The notes beneath the pieces are model-generated. The model saw only the letters and a program-made list of their open reading frames with translations, was not told where the DNA came from and searched no databases. Positions 44,430 through 56,940 of a stretch of DNA of 64,000 nucleotides are shown one piece after another. How positions within the stretch are numbered: the first letter of the stretch is position 1; the number at the start of each line of letters is the position of its first letter. The DNA is taken from contig CM019713.1 of assembly GCA_009760885.1 (NCBI GenBank), positions 22,204,427-22,268,426 on the forward strand. The letters are read 5' to 3'. Made by a program: the position numbers and the translations under genes. This DNA is from Achatina immaculata. Taxonomy: Eukaryota > Mollusca > Gastropoda > Stylommatophora > Achatinidae.

Positions 44430-46352
44430 TCCAGATGCTTTTCTGTCAAAGATTACGTCTACACTCCCTGTGGTTTTAGATGCTTTTCTGTCAAAGATTA
44501 CGTCTACACTCCCTGTGCTTTTAGATGCTTTTCTGTCAAAGATTACGTCTACACTCCCTGTGGTTTTAGATGCTTTTCTGTCAAAAGATTACGTCTACAC
44601 TCCCTGTGGTTTTAGATGCTTTTCTGTCAAAGATTACGTCTACACTCCCTGTGGTTTTAGATGCTTTTCTGTCAAAGATTACGTCTACACTCCCTGTGGT
44701 TTTAGATGCTTTTCTGTCAAAGATTACGTCTACATTCCCTGTGGTTTTAGATGCTTTTCTGTCAAAGATTACGTCTACACTCCCTGTGGTTTTAGATGCT
44801 TTTCTGTCAAAGATTACGTCTACACTCCCTGTGGTTTTAGATGCTTTTCTGTCAAAGATTACGTCTACACTCCCTGTGGTTTTAGATGCTTTTCTGTCAA
44901 AAGATTACGTCTACACTCCCTGTGGTTTTAGATGCTTTTCTGTCAAAGATTACGTCTACATTCCCTGTGGTTTTAGATGCTTTTCTGTCAAAGATTACGT
45001 CTACATTCCCTGTGGTTTTAGATGCTTTTCTGTCAAAGATTACGTCTACACTCCCTGTGGTTTTAGATGCTTTTCTGTCAAAGATTACGTCTACATTCCC
45101 TGTGGTTTTAGATGCTTTTCTGTCAAAGATTACGTCTACACTCCCTGTGGTTTTAGATGCTTTTCTGTCAAAGATTACGTCTACACTCCCTGTGGTTTTA
45201 GATGCTTTTCTGTCAAAGATTACGTCTACACTCCCTGTGGTTTTAGATGCTTTTCTGTCAAAAGATTACGTCTACACTCCCTGTGGTTTTAGATGCTTTT
45301 CTGTCAAAGATTACGTCTACATTCCCTGTGGTTTTAGATGCTTTTCTGTCAAAGATTACGTCTACATTCCCTGTGGTTTTAGATGCTTTTCTGTCAAAGA
45401 TTACGTCTACACTCCCTGTGGTTTTAGATGCTTTTCTGTCAACGATTACGTCTACACTCCCTGTGGTTTTAGATGCTTTTCTGTCAAAGATTACGTCTAC
45501 ACTCCCTGTGGTTTTAGATGCTTTTCTGTCAAAGATTACGTCTACACTCCCTGTGGTTTTAGATGCTTTTCTGTCAAAGATTACGTCTACACTCCCTGTG
45601 GTTTTAGACGCTTTTCTGTCAAAGATTACGTCTACACTCCCTGTGGTTTTAGACGCTTTTCTGTCAAAGATTACGTCTACACTCCCTGTGGTTTTAGACG
45701 CTTTTCTGTCAAAGATTACGTCTACACTCCCTGTGGTTTTAGACGCTTTTCTGTCAAAGATTACGTCTACACTCCCTGTGGTTTTAGACGCTTTTCTGTC
45801 AACGATTACGTCTACACTCCCTGTGGTTTTAGACGCTTTTCTGTCAAAGATTACGTCTACACTCTCTGTGGTTTTAGACGCTTTTCTGTCAAAGATTACG
45901 TCTACACTCTCTGTGGTTTTAGACGCTTTTCTGTCAAAGATTACGTCTACACTCCCTGTGGTTTTAGACGCTTTTCTGTCAAAGATTACGTCTACACTCC
46001 CTGTGGTTTTAGATGCTTTTCTGTCAAAGATTACGTCTACACTCCCTGTGGTTTTAGATGCTTTTCTGTCAAAGATTACGTCTACACTCCCTGTGGTTTT
46101 AGATGCTTTTCTGTCAAAGATTACGTCTACACTCCCTGTGGTTTTAGATGCTTTTCTGTCAAAGATTACGTCTACACTCCCTGTGGTTTTAGATGCTTTT
46201 CTGTCAAAGATTACGTCTACACTCCCTGTGGTTTTAGATGCTTTTCTGTCAAAGATTACGTCTACACTCCCTGTGGTTTTAGATGCTTTTCTGTCAAAGA
46301 TTACGTCTACACTCCCTGTGGTTTTAGACGCTTTTCTGTCAAAGATTACGTT
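44430..46352. repeat. 45-bp minisatellite, ~43 copies
   Basis: Unit gatgcttttctgtcaaagat...; 15 codons, so long frames are open on both strands. Three single-base A insertions (at about 44583, 44900, 45261) shift the plus frames, at intervals of about 317 and 361 bp, suggesting block duplication of about seven to eight units. A 'gacgc' subtype is clustered at 45607-45980. Confidence 0.97.
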
Positions 46353-46689
46353 TAGACTCGTTGTGGGTCCCTCCCACTCCCAACAAAAAAAAAAAAAACA
46401 ACAACAAAGCAACTCTCAAGTTGTGTAAATGACAAAGTCCAGCGCTGAAAACTGTTGAACCTTACAGCCTAGAACTTCCATCTGTGCTTGATCAGTTCAG
46501 TTTATAACACCTTCCTAGTTCTTCCAGCAAAGTTCTGTTCACTAACAGCAAGCCTTGCGGTCACCGTCTCTTACCTGTGTCATTATATATCAGCTGGATA
46601 TTGTGTAAGTCTCATCTTGCACTTGCAGCTTTGGGTTATTCTGCATTATTAGGATACTTTCCCTGTGACATGTGTGTTTACAATATACA
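46353..46689. other. Unique spacer, no gene seen
   Basis: Contains a poly-A run at 46386-46400. A gacacag|gtaaga donor-like site on the minus strand at about 46570-46583 has no recognisable exon in front of it. Confidence 0.4.
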
Positions 46690-47275
46690 GATACGCTATG
46701 ATGTGCGTCTCATGTTTGTGGTGTCAGTGCTACGCTATGATGTGCGTCTCATGTTTGTGGTGTCAGTGCTACGCTATGATGTGCGTCTCATGTTTGTGGT
46801 GTCAGTGCTACGCTATGATGTGCGTCGCACGTTTGTGGTGTCAGTGCTACGCTATGATATGCGTCCCATGTTTGTGGTGTCAGTGCTACGCTATGATGTG
46901 CGTCCCATGTTTGTGGTGTCAGTGCTACGCTATGATGTGCGTCGCATGTTTGTGGTGTCAGTGCTACGCTATGATGTGCGTCGCATGTTTGTGGTGTCAG
47001 TGCTACGCTATGATGTGCGTCCCATGTTTGTGGTGTCAGTGCTACGATATGATGTGCGTCCCATGTTTGTGGTGTCAGTGCTACGCTATGATGTGCGTCG
47101 CATGTTTGTGGTGTCAGTGCTACGCTATGATGTGCGTCGCATGTTTGTGGTGTCAGTGCTACGCTATGATGTGCGTCCCATGTTTGTGATGTCAGTGCTA
47201 CGCTATGATGTGCGTCCCATGTTTGTGGTGTCAGTGCTACGCTATGATGTGCGTCCCATGTTTGTGATGTCAGTG
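46690..47275. repeat. 39-bp minisatellite, 15 copies
   Basis: Unit cgctatgatgtgcgtcccat... with ctcat, cgcat and cccat subtypes in mirrored blocks. Confidence 0.96.
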
Positions 47276-47324
47276 CTGGTGAAGAGATTCAAACAATATT
47301 AGATCAAATTTGCCCGCAGCCTAA

Positions 47325-47440
47325 ACTAATGTCTTGAGTACCCAGAAAAGGATAATGATTTGTGTATCAAGAAAAGGATAATGATTTGTTATCAAGAAAA
47401 GGATAATGACTTGAGTATCCCGAAAAGGATAATGGGTAAC
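47325..47440. repeat. ~24-bp repeat, ~4 copies
   Basis: Unit gtatcaagaaaaggataatg. Confidence 0.88.
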
Positions 47441-47793
47441 CAAATAACATGTTTCTAGGTGGTTCACTAACATCCTGTACTGAATGTAATCTTTGTTGGT
47501 GACCAGCCTGGCTGATCTACAAGATTAGTTATGGGGGAGAAGGTAAACTAATTATGACACTGTCTGAGCTGGTGAATACAAACTGACAGTACAAGAGATA
47601 CAAGAACAGACAGAGAAGGAACGTACACTGGCAGGCAGTCGGACACGCAGACTACAATGGTAAATTGATATACACGGACAAAAAGACATGGACAGGAAGA
47701 CAGATTTTTTAAAAACATTGACAGTCTGAGCGAAAAAAAAAACAAAATATTGACACTCGGACAAGTTTAACAGACAAATCAGCTGAACCTGGG

Positions 47794-48112
47794 TCAGTCA
47801 GTCATTTGCATGTCCCTCGCGGAACTTTGCCTCTCTAACAGCTCTCCTGTAGGCCTCTCAGTCAGTCATTTGCATGTCCCTCGCGGAACTTTGCCTCCCT
47901 AACAGCACTCCTGTAGGCCTCTCAGTCAGTCATTTGCATGTCCCTTGCGGAACTTTGCCTCCCTAACAGCACTCCTGTAGGCCTCTCAGTCAGTCATTTG
48001 CATGTCCCTTGCGGAACTTTGCCTCCCTAACAGCACTCCTGTAGGCCTCTCAGTCAGTCATTTGCATGTCCCTCGCGGAACTTTGCCTCCCTAACAGCAC
48101 TCCTGTAGGCTT
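47794..48112. repeat. ~63-bp repeat x5 of a LINE 3' end
   Basis: Five copies of gtcagtcatttgcatgtccc..., which is the 3' terminal sequence of LINE family B. Elsewhere in the window this sequence occurs once per element. Confidence 0.93.
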
Positions 48113-48620
48113 CTCAGTCTGAGCAAGATGGCCTGCTACTGATGCATCCATATGCAGAGCATCAACGATGTCTTGCAGCCATCTTCGCCTTGGTCTTCCT
48201 CTCTTTCTTTTTCCCATAACGTACCCTTCCAAGACGGTCATCTCTAGATTATCATGACGTTTAATGTGTCCAAAATATTTAAGTTTTCTCTCTTTAATCC
48301 TCTTTACTAGCCAGCCTTCTTGTAGTATGGATATATTTGTTCTTTTTTGTGTCCATGATATCTGAAGAACTCTTCTGTAGCATTTACATTCAAAGGCATT
48401 TATGTGTTTCTCATATGTTTTGTTAAATGTCCAGGAGAATGCTGCAATGGGAAAGATGCATGCCCTTAAAAATCTTATTTTTGTAGTTCTGTCTGCTCCT
48501 CTCCACAGATTCTTTAGTTGTTTTACTTTCTGAAGAGCGGTAGATGTCCCGCTTTTAATTCTCCTCATTGTATCTCCATTATTAGTTAGCTGTGATCCTG
48601 GGAAACCTGACGTTTTTCTA
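47797..48620 (-). mobile_element. LINE family B 3' fragment (copy 1)
   Basis: The minus strand encodes MRRIKSGTSTALQKVKQLKN, LWRGADRTTKIRFLRACIFP, NAFECKCYRRVLQISW, EGWLVKRIKERKLKYFGHIK and KRKRGRPRRRWLQDIVDAL, the C-terminus after a reverse transcriptase. An internal deletion around SWTFNKTYEKH relative to the 58.7-kb copy (YACETWTLNKTAEKH) is visible. The last ~63 bp are repeated five times (47794-48112). Confidence 0.92.
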
Positions 48621-48774
48621 GCCTACCTTCTCTGATGTGGTGAGAAAATCCTGACTAAGAACGGCCACCGATTATGTTCCACAAGCTCTCGATGTTGTCA
48701 CCATCGCTAAATTCCACTTTTACCAGCTGAACAAGATATTCAGGAAGAGAAAGAAGAGGGCAGACCACATTCCT

Positions 48775-49428
48775 CAGATGTTACAACCTCACCACAAAAA
48801 AACCGAAGTCTGCTTCCTCAGATGTTACAACCTCAACAGAAAAAAACCGAAGTCTGCTTCCTCAGATGTTACAACCTCAACATAAAAAACCGAAGTCTGC
48901 TTCCTCAGATGTTACAACCTCAACACAAAAAAAAACGAAGTCTGCTTCCTCAGATATTACAACCTCAACACCAAAAAACGGACGTCTACTTCCTCAGATG
49001 TTACAACCTCAACACAAAAAAAACCAAAGTCTGCTTCCTCAGATGTTACAACCTCAACATAAAAAACCGAAGTCTGCTTCCTCAGATATTACAACCTCAA
49101 CACAAAACACTGAAGTCTGCTTCCTCAGATATTACAACCTCAACACAAAACAGTGAAGTCTGCCTCCTCAGATATTACAACCTCAACACAAAACACTGGA
49201 GTCTGCCTCCTCAGATATTACAACCTAACACAAAACACTGAGGTCTGCTTCCTCAGATATTACAACCTCAACACAAAACACTGAAGTCTGCCTCCTCAGA
49301 TATTACAACCTAACACAAAACACTGAGGTCTGCCTCCTCAGATATTACAACCTCAACACAAAACAGTGAAGTCTGCCTCCTCAGATATTACAACCTCAAC
49401 ACAAAACACTGAAGTCTGCCTCCTCAGA
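48775..49428. repeat. 43-bp minisatellite, ~15 copies
   Basis: Unit tattacaacctcaacacaaa...; the left copies have aaaaaacc instead of aacactg and tgttac instead of tattac. Confidence 0.95.
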
Positions 49429-51313
49429 TAAACTAATTATGACACTGTCTGAGCTGGTGAATACAAACTGACAGTACAAGAGATACAAGAACAGACAGAG
49501 AAGGAACGTACACTGGCAGGCAGTCGGACACGCAGACTACAATGGTAAATTGATATACACGGACAAAAAGACATGGACAGGAAGACAGATTTTTTAAAAA
49601 CATTGACAGTCTGAGCGAAAAAAAAAACAAAATATTGACACTCGGACAAGTTTAACAGACAAATCAGCTGAACCTGGGTCAGTCAGTCATTTGCATGTCC
49701 CTCGCGGAACTTTGCCTCTCTAACAGCTCTCCTGTAGGCCTCTCAGTCAGTCATTTGCATGTCCCTCGCGGAACTTTGCCTCCCTAACAGCACTCCTGTA
49801 GGCCTCTCAGTCAGTCATTTGCATGTCCCTTGCGGAACTTTGCCTCCCTAACAGCACTCCTGTAGGCCTCTCAGTCAGTCATTTGCATGTCCCTTGCGGA
49901 ACTTTGCCTCCCTAACAGCACTCCTGTAGGCCTCTCAGTCAGTCATTTGCATGTCCCTCGCGGAACTTTGCCTCCCTAACAGCACTCCTGTAGGCTTCTC
50001 AGTCTGAGCAAGATGGCCTGCTACTGATGCATCCATATGCAGAGCATCAACGATGTCTTGCAGCCATCTTCGCCTTGGTCTTCCTCTCTTTCTTTTTCCC
50101 ATAACGTACCCTTCCAAGACGGTCATCTCTAGATTATCATGACGTTTAATGTGTCCAAAATATTTAAGTTTTCTCTCTTTAATCCTCTTTACTAGCCAGC
50201 CTTCTTGTAGTATGGATATATTTGTTCTTTTTTGTGTCCATGATATCTGAAGAACTCTTCTGTAGCATTTACATTCAAAGGCATTTATGTGTTTCTCATA
50301 TGTTTTGTTAAATGTCCAGGAGAATGCTGCAATGGGAAAGATGCATGCCCTTAAAAATCTTATTTTTGTAGTTCTGTCTGCTCCTCTCCACAGATTCTTT
50401 AGTTGTTTTACTTTCTGAAGAGCGGTAGATGTCCCGCTTTTAATTCTCCTCATTGTATCTCCATTATTAGTTAGCTGTGATCCTGGGAAACCTGACGTTT
50501 TTCTAGCCTACCTTCTCTGATGTGGTGAGAAAATCCTGACTAAGAACGGCCACCGATTATGTTCCACAAGCTCTCGATGTTGTCACCATCGCTAAATTCC
50601 ACTTTTACCAGCTGAACAAGATATTCAGGAAGAGAAAGAAGAGGGCAGACCACATTCCTCAGATGTTACAACCTCACCACAAAAAAACCGAAGTCTGCTT
50701 CCTCAGATGTTACAACCTCAACAGAAAAAAACCGAAGTCTGCTTCCTCAGATGTTACAACCTCAACATAAAAAACCGAAGTCTGCTTCCTCAGATGTTAC
50801 AACCTCAACACAAAAAAAAACGAAGTCTGCTTCCTCAGATATTACAACCTCAACACCAAAAAACGGACGTCTACTTCCTCAGATGTTACAACCTCAACAC
50901 AAAAAAAACCAAAGTCTGCTTCCTCAGATGTTACAACCTCAACATAAAAAACCGAAGTCTGCTTCCTCAGATATTACAACCTCAACACAAAACACTGAAG
51001 TCTGCTTCCTCAGATATTACAACCTCAACACAAAACAGTGAAGTCTGCCTCCTCAGATATTACAACCTCAACACAAAACACTGGAGTCTGCCTCCTCAGA
51101 TATTACAACCTAACACAAAACACTGAGGTCTGCTTCCTCAGATATTACAACCTCAACACAAAACACTGAAGTCTGCCTCCTCAGATATTACAACCTAACA
51201 CAAAACACTGAGGTCTGCCTCCTCAGATATTACAACCTCAACACAAAACAGTGAAGTCTGCCTCCTCAGATATTACAACCTCAACACAAAACACTGAAGT
51301 CTGCCTCCTCAGA
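49429..51313. repeat. 1885-bp tandem duplication, copy 2
   Basis: Second copy. The junction caga|taaact falls inside the 43-bp array; the array continues past the end of this copy. Confidence 0.96.
49682..50505 (-). mobile_element. LINE family B 3' fragment (copy 2)
   Basis: Same as the copy at 47797-48620, created by the 1885-bp tandem duplication rather than a separate insertion. The five 63-bp repeats are here at 49679-49997. Confidence 0.92.
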
Positions 51314-52110
51314 TATTACAACCTCAACACAAAACAGTGAAGTCTGCCTCCTCAGATATTACAACCTCAACACAAAACACTGGAGTCTGCCTCCTCAGAT
51401 GTTACAACCTAACACAAAACACTGAGGTCTGCTTCCTCAGATGTTACAACCTCAACACAAAACAGTGAAGTCTGCCTCCTCAGATGTTACAACCTCAACA
51501 CAAAACACTGAAGTCTGCCTCCTCAGATGTTACAACCTCAACACAAAACACTGAAGTCTGTCTCCTCAGATATTACAACCTCAACACAAAACACTGAAGT
51601 CTGCTTCCTCAGATATTACAACCTCAACACAAAACACTGAAGTCTGCTTCCTCAGATATTACAACCTCAACACAAAACACTGAAGTCTGCCTCCTCAGAT
51701 ATTACAACCTCAACACAAAACACTGAAGTCTGCTTCCTCAGATATTACAACCTAACACAAAACACTGAGGTCTGCTTCCTCAGATATTACAACCTCAACA
51801 CAAAACACTGAAGTCTGCTTCCTCAGATATTACAACCTCAACACAAAACACTGAAGTCTGCTTCCTCAGATATTACAACCTCAACACAAAACAGTGAAGT
51901 CTGCCTCCTCAGATATTACAACCTCAACACAAAACACTGGAGTCTGCCTCCTCAGATGTTACAACCTAACACAAAACACTGAGGTCTGCTTCCTCAGATG
52001 TTACAACCTCAACACAAAACACTGAAGTCTGCTTCCTCAGATATTACAACCCCAACACAAAACACTGAAGTCTGCTTCCTCAGATGTTACAACCTCAACA
52101 CAAAACACCT
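50660..52110. repeat. 43-bp minisatellite, ~34 copies
   Basis: The same array in the second duplicate, extended to 52110. Block order of cttcctcag and cctcctcag types shows further internal block duplications, for example 51300-51460 versus 51880-52010. Confidence 0.95.
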
Positions 52111-52289
52111 GAGTCTGTTTATGGAAATTCGAGACAGACATGACAGAAGAAAGATGGTCAGTGTAAAAACGGTAATAAAATACTTTCTTCGAGCCACTCA
52201 AACCGGAAGTGTGGACACAAATGGCTGTCACTTGGGCAAAAAGACTCATAACGAACATCTATGATTACGGAGATTTGCTGACATAATGG
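52111..52289. other. Unique spacer
   Basis: No gene seen; starts inside the last repeat unit. Confidence 0.4.
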
Positions 52290-52355
52290 ATGCTTGAGGC
52301 TGGCTGTTATGTGAGGCTGGCTGTTATGTGAGGCTGGCTGTTATGTGAGGCTGGA
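52288..52355. repeat. 17-bp repeat, 4 copies
   Basis: Unit gaggctggctgttatgt. Confidence 0.93.
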
Positions 52356-52424
52356 AGGGGCTAGTGACGCGAATCTGAACGGCTGGTAAGTTAACTCTTT
52401 GTCCATGTGTATGTGTGAGAATGA

Positions 52425-52515
52425 ACGAACATATTTTATTTTCAAAGGGTTAAGAGTTGGGCAGGCAGGCCTGTCTAACATTCTGGCCTTCATCGTGCAG
52501 CTTTCACTCAGTCAC
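52425..52515 (-). mobile_element. LINE family C 3'-end fragment
   Basis: The minus strand matches the end of the 60.3-61.7 kb LINE: actgagtgaaagctg, agacaggcctg, ccaactcttaaccctttgaa. The tail faces left with gttcgttcattc. Confidence 0.82.
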
Positions 52516-52821
52516 AGTCATCCAGCATATGAAATGTAAATTGGAAATGTAAATTGTTAATTATATACCCAGTTTTTGAGAGAGAGAGAAACAACGCGCA
52601 CTGAGTTAACAACTGGCAGCATGTGTGCGGATCTTCCATAACTTAAAAAAAGCATTTTAAGTGCTAACAGTTGAAAAGACTGACAGTCAGACTGGAAGAA
52701 AGAATTTAAAAGAAAAACAGCTGAAATTATGACCAAGTAATGAATCTCTCTGTAGCTGCTGCCAGGAAAGTACTCTTGTCAGGTAATTTCTGCTCAGTCC
52801 GAAAAATAAGTCAACATTAAA
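52516..52821. other. Unique spacer, no gene seen
   Basis: AT-rich; a short (GA)n run near 52580. Confidence 0.4.
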
Positions 52822-53170
52822 TATTGTGTTTATGTCGTGTTCTATGTCTCAGCTTTCATGTTTCTCCCTATATTGTGTTTATGTCGTGTTCTATGTCTCA
52901 GCTTTCATGTTTCTCCCTATATTGTGTTTATGTCGTGTTCTCCGTCTCGGCTTTCATGTTTCTCCCTATATTGTGTTTATGTCGTGTTCTATGTCTCGGC
53001 TTTCATGTTTCTCCCTATATTGTGTTTATGTCGTGTTCTATGTCTCAGCTTTCATGTTTCTCCCTATATTGTGTTTATGTCGTGTTCTATGTCTCAGCTT
53101 TCATGTTTCTCCCTATATTGTGTTTATGTCGTGTTCTCCGTCTCGGCTTTCATGTTTCTCCCTATATTGT
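52822..53170. repeat. 49-bp minisatellite, 7 copies
   Basis: Unit attgtgtttatgtcgtgttc...; two subtypes (tatgtctcag, tccgtctcgg). Confidence 0.96.
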
Positions 53171-53567
53171 GTTCTGTCCGTGGCTCACAAGGAAGCTATG
53201 GGGGATCATATCTGACCAGCTCTCGCGGTAAATAATGTATTTAAAATGATCCGTTCTGAAGTTTGTTCTATAGCCAGTTTTTGGTCACGGGTAACCATCT
53301 ACTCTTCCACCCCCACCTCCAAATTTAACAAACTTTTTCTACTCTACTTCTAATTGTGAATGTAGTTAATATTTGTTAAAATGATTTCCCCATGTTTTTG
53401 TAATACTGCTTCTTTTAGTAACACCAGTGACTTTTATGTACAAGGATGGATTCGCTGAAGGTCTGTACTAGTTGGAGGCCTACCTCTTAATCCCAGGATT
53501 CATTTCGTTCTAACATTTTCTCATAAACAAACTAGCACGCACACAAAATATGTCCGGTGTGATGAAA
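53171..53567. other. Unique spacer, no gene seen
   Basis: No coding or repeat pattern recognised. Confidence 0.45.
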
Positions 53568-54965
53568 GTGAGTTCATTCATTCATTTGCATGTCCCTTGC
53601 GGAACTTTGCCTCCCAAACAGCACTCCTGTAGACCTCTCGGTTGTGAGCAAGATGGCCTGCTGCTGATGCATCCATTTCCAGATCATCAACGATGTCTTG
53701 CAGCCATCTTCGTTTTGGTCTTCCTCTTTTTCTTTTTCCCATTATGTATCCTTCCAATACGGTCTTCTCTAAATTATCATGACGTTTAATGTGTCCAAAA
53801 TATTTACGTTTTCTCTCTTTAATCCTCTTTACTAGCCAGTCTTCTTCAATACTGAGCTCTTGTACTACAGATATATTTGTAATTTTTTGTGTCCACGATA
53901 TTTAGAGAACTCTTCTGTAGCATTTACATTCAAAGGCATTTATGTGTTTCTCAGCTGTTTTGTTAAGTGTCCAGGTCTCACAGGCATATGTTGTGATGGG
54001 AAAGATGCATGTCCTTAAAAATCTTATTTTTTTAGTTATGTTTGCTCCTCTCCACAGATTCTTTAGTTGTTTTACTTTCGTAAGAGTGATAGATGTCCTC
54101 CTTTTAATTTCCCTCACTGTATCTCCAGTATTAGTTAGCAGTGATCCAAGATATTCAAAACTCTCCACTTCTTCCAGTTTTTCCTCATTGATACATATTT
54201 CAGCTGCCTTGTTTGTTTTGTCAGTTGTCATCAATTTAGTTTTCTTTGCATTAAGATAGAGGTTTTGCTCTTCGCTGTTCTTACGGACTGACATAATTAG
54301 TTTTTCCATTCCTTTTTGTGTTGTGGACAGTAATACTGCGTCATCAGCATATCTAATATCTGGTATTTCATAATCTCCAATTGTTATGTCAACCTAATAT
54401 TCTTTGTCTACATCTTCTCTAACATTCCTCATTATATTTTCAGTATACAAGTTAAATAGGTAGGGTAACAATATGCACCCCTGATGGACCCATTGTTTTA
54501 TGTCAAACCAAATTGTTGTTTCACCATTTATTCTTACTGCCGGTTGTTGGTCTAGATACAGCAGTTATGTTAATTGTACCAAATGTGTTGGAAATCCCAT
54601 TTTTTCCATTATTTCCCACAAGTTTTTGGTGTTGTACACAATCAAATGCCTTTGAGTAGTCTAAAAAGATAAATATAGATTCACATTAAACTCTCTGTAT
54701 TTCTCTATTATTCATCTTATATTGAATATATGATCTCTTGATCCTCTTCCTTGCCTGAAACCAGCTTGGACCATATTGACCTCTTCTTCTATTTTCTTAC
54801 GAAGTCTACCCATTATGATTTTTAACATAATTTTACTGGCATGACTAATCAGGGCAACAGTTCTGTAGTTTGTGCATAGTTTCAGGTTACCTTTTTTTCT
54901 GACAGTGAGTAAAGCTATTATATTAGAAAACACTACTTTCACCAGCCCCACTGTCCCTACGTCCT
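53568..54965 (-). mobile_element. LINE family B, 5'-truncated, with reverse transcriptase
   Basis: The minus strand reads from CTNYRTVALISHASKIMLKI and VQAGFRQGRGSRDHIF through a region with IKQWVHQGC..LPYLFNLYTENI-like coding and an IRYADDAVLLS box at about 54330. It then runs MEKLIMSVRKNSEEQNLYLN, FEYLGSLLTNTGDTV, CIFPITTYACETWTLNKTA and CYRRVL to the GHIKRHDNL-type end and the (GAAT)n tail. Frameshifts and stops; a deletion joins KVVFSNI to KKGNLKL. Confidence 0.92.
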
Positions 54966-55654
54966 GCACTGTAAGTGGACAGATATGTAACTGAGTGAAT
55001 GAAATCGTTTTGAAGAAAGAGTTTTAACAATTCCCACGTACATTACTAATATCAGTATCTATAATAACTAGCATGGCTTGAAAAAGATAAAGATAACCAT
55101 GTCACCACAGAGACATCGGCAAGATATGATATTAGCCCCAGATGACCATATCTGTCTTTGCTATCCTAGTTTCTTAGCGACATGTCGGTCTGCCTTTCCC
55201 TCCTCTCTGGTAGCATACAGGTGCTGCTTTATGAGATTAGCGCCCTTGCTTGCTTTGTATAGCTGAAATTTTGGGATCATTTCTTTAGAGTTATCCAAGC
55301 AGAGCTTTGACTTACAACAAGATCACGTGTTGTCAGCTACTGTCAAAGCAAGAGAATTGCTGGGAAACCTTGCAGTGTGATTTCTGGTCTGATGTCAGAA
55401 CCTCTTTGTCCAACATTATATTATGTAACTATTAAGTCATGGCGCGGACAGACAATATGTTGCCAGTGTTTTCCTTATGTTATGGTGGAACTAACTCTCT
55501 GGCTGATGTTGTTGCTGCCAGTGTTTTCCTTATGTTATGGTGGAACTCCCTGGCTAATGTTGTTGTTGTCAGTGTTATTTGTCTGTTCTGGATGTCCACC
55601 AGCAGTCTATGATGTATGAGTGGACTTGTATGAGTGGAATTGTATGAATGGCAT
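54966..55654. other. Unique spacer with a ~56-bp partial triplication
   Basis: 55460-55575 has copies of cagtgttttccttatgttatgg... otherwise no gene recognised. Confidence 0.5.
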
Positions 55655-55916
55655 CCCACAGATGACTACACTTATCTGAACAATGACTACACTTATCTGA
55701 ACAATGACTACACTTATCTGAACAATGACTACACTTATCTGAACAATGACTACACTTATCTGAACAATGACTACACTTATCTAAACAATGACTACACTTA
55801 TCTGAACAATGACTACACTTATCTGAAAAATGACTACACTTATCTGAAAAATGACTACACTTATCTGAACAATGACTACACTTATCTGAACAATGACTAC
55901 ACTTATCTGAACAAAA
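55655..55916. repeat. 21-bp minisatellite, ~12.5 copies
   Basis: Unit acttatctgaacaatgactac; seven codons, open on both strands. Confidence 0.96.
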
Positions 55917-55974
55917 GCCTATCGTCATATAAAGAAGTAAGTTTAATCATGGAACAGGCTGACGATGATATTCC

Positions 55975-56275
55975 TTGGCCTGTCACATGTATATAGTATA
56001 GGGAATTGTTTCAGTTGGCCTGTCACGTGTATATAGTATAGGGAATCGTTTCACTTGGTCTGTCACATGTATATAGTATAGGGAACTGTTTCACTTGGCT
56101 TGTCACATGTATATAGTATAGGGAATTGTTTCATTTGGCTTGTCACATGCATATAGTATAGGGAATTGTTTCATTTGGCTTGTCACGTGTATATAGTATA
56201 GGGAATTGTCTCACTTGGCCTGTCACATTTATATAGTATAGGGAATTGTCTCACCTGGCATGTCACATGCATAAA
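55975..56275. repeat. ~40-bp minisatellite, ~7 copies
   Basis: Unit cctgtcacatgtatatagta... Confidence 0.95.
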
Positions 56276-56564
56276 GGGAATTGTTTCGTTTGTCACTAGC
56301 ATGACTTTGCTATATTCACCAGTCACATCATCACCACCACCACCATCATCTGCTAGCTTCTAGAAAGTGCCATATTCTAGCTCTATTTATACAGCTAGAT
56401 TCGAACCACCGATTTCAGCGACCAGAGACGCGTACGTTAATCACTTCACAACTCTGACGATCATGTAGCACCACTTCCCCCTCACCCCCCCCCCACACAC
56501 ACATATAAAGCTTCATCCCCTACAAAACACATTTAAGTTTGATCAACTTTAATTCTTAATGTTA
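56276..56564. other. Unique spacer with short C/CA runs
   Basis: Contains (CAC/ATC)n near 56330 and a C run near 56485. Confidence 0.4.
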
Positions 56565-56940
56565 ACTTCCAACATTCTAATCATCCACCCTCAGTGGGAC
56601 CAGGTTAGAACTTAATGTTAACTTCCAACATTCTCATCATACAACCTCAGCGAGAAAATGTTAGACCTTAATGTTAACTTCCAACATTCTCAACATCCAA
56701 CCTCAGCGACAAAATGTTCGACTTTAATGTTAACTTCCAACATTCTCAACATCCAACCTCAGCGACAAAATGTTCGACCTTAATGTTAACTTCCAACATT
56801 CTCAACATCCAACCTCAGCGACAAAATGTTCGACCTTATTGTTAACTTCCAACATTCTCAACATCCAACCTCAGCGACAAAATGTTCGACCTTAATGTTA
56901 ACTTCCAACATTCCCACCATCCAACCTCAGCGAGACAAGG
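56565..56940. repeat. 56-bp minisatellite, ~6.5 copies
   Basis: Unit aatgttaacttccaacattc...; the left copies are more diverged. Confidence 0.95.

Larger units (their letters stand above)
47544..49428. repeat. 1885-bp tandem duplication, copy 1
   Basis: Sequence from taaactaattatgacactg to ...cctcctcaga. The next 1885 bp repeat it with no difference seen in the open frames compared (offset exactly 1885). Contains a LINE family B 3' end and part of a 43-bp array. Confidence 0.96.

Noticed and set aside
44886..46412. Long open frames on both strands (up to 489 codons)
   Set aside because: A 45-bp repeat keeps several frames open on both strands; a coding gene would not.
46560..46640. Possible EGFR first exon ending gacacag|gtaaga on the minus strand
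   Set aside because: No Met-plus-hydrophobic signal peptide in frame upstream and the phase does not clearly fit; only a donor-like motif.
53942..54259. 105-codon plus frame with hydrophobic stretches
   Set aside because: Antisense of the family B LINE C-terminus.
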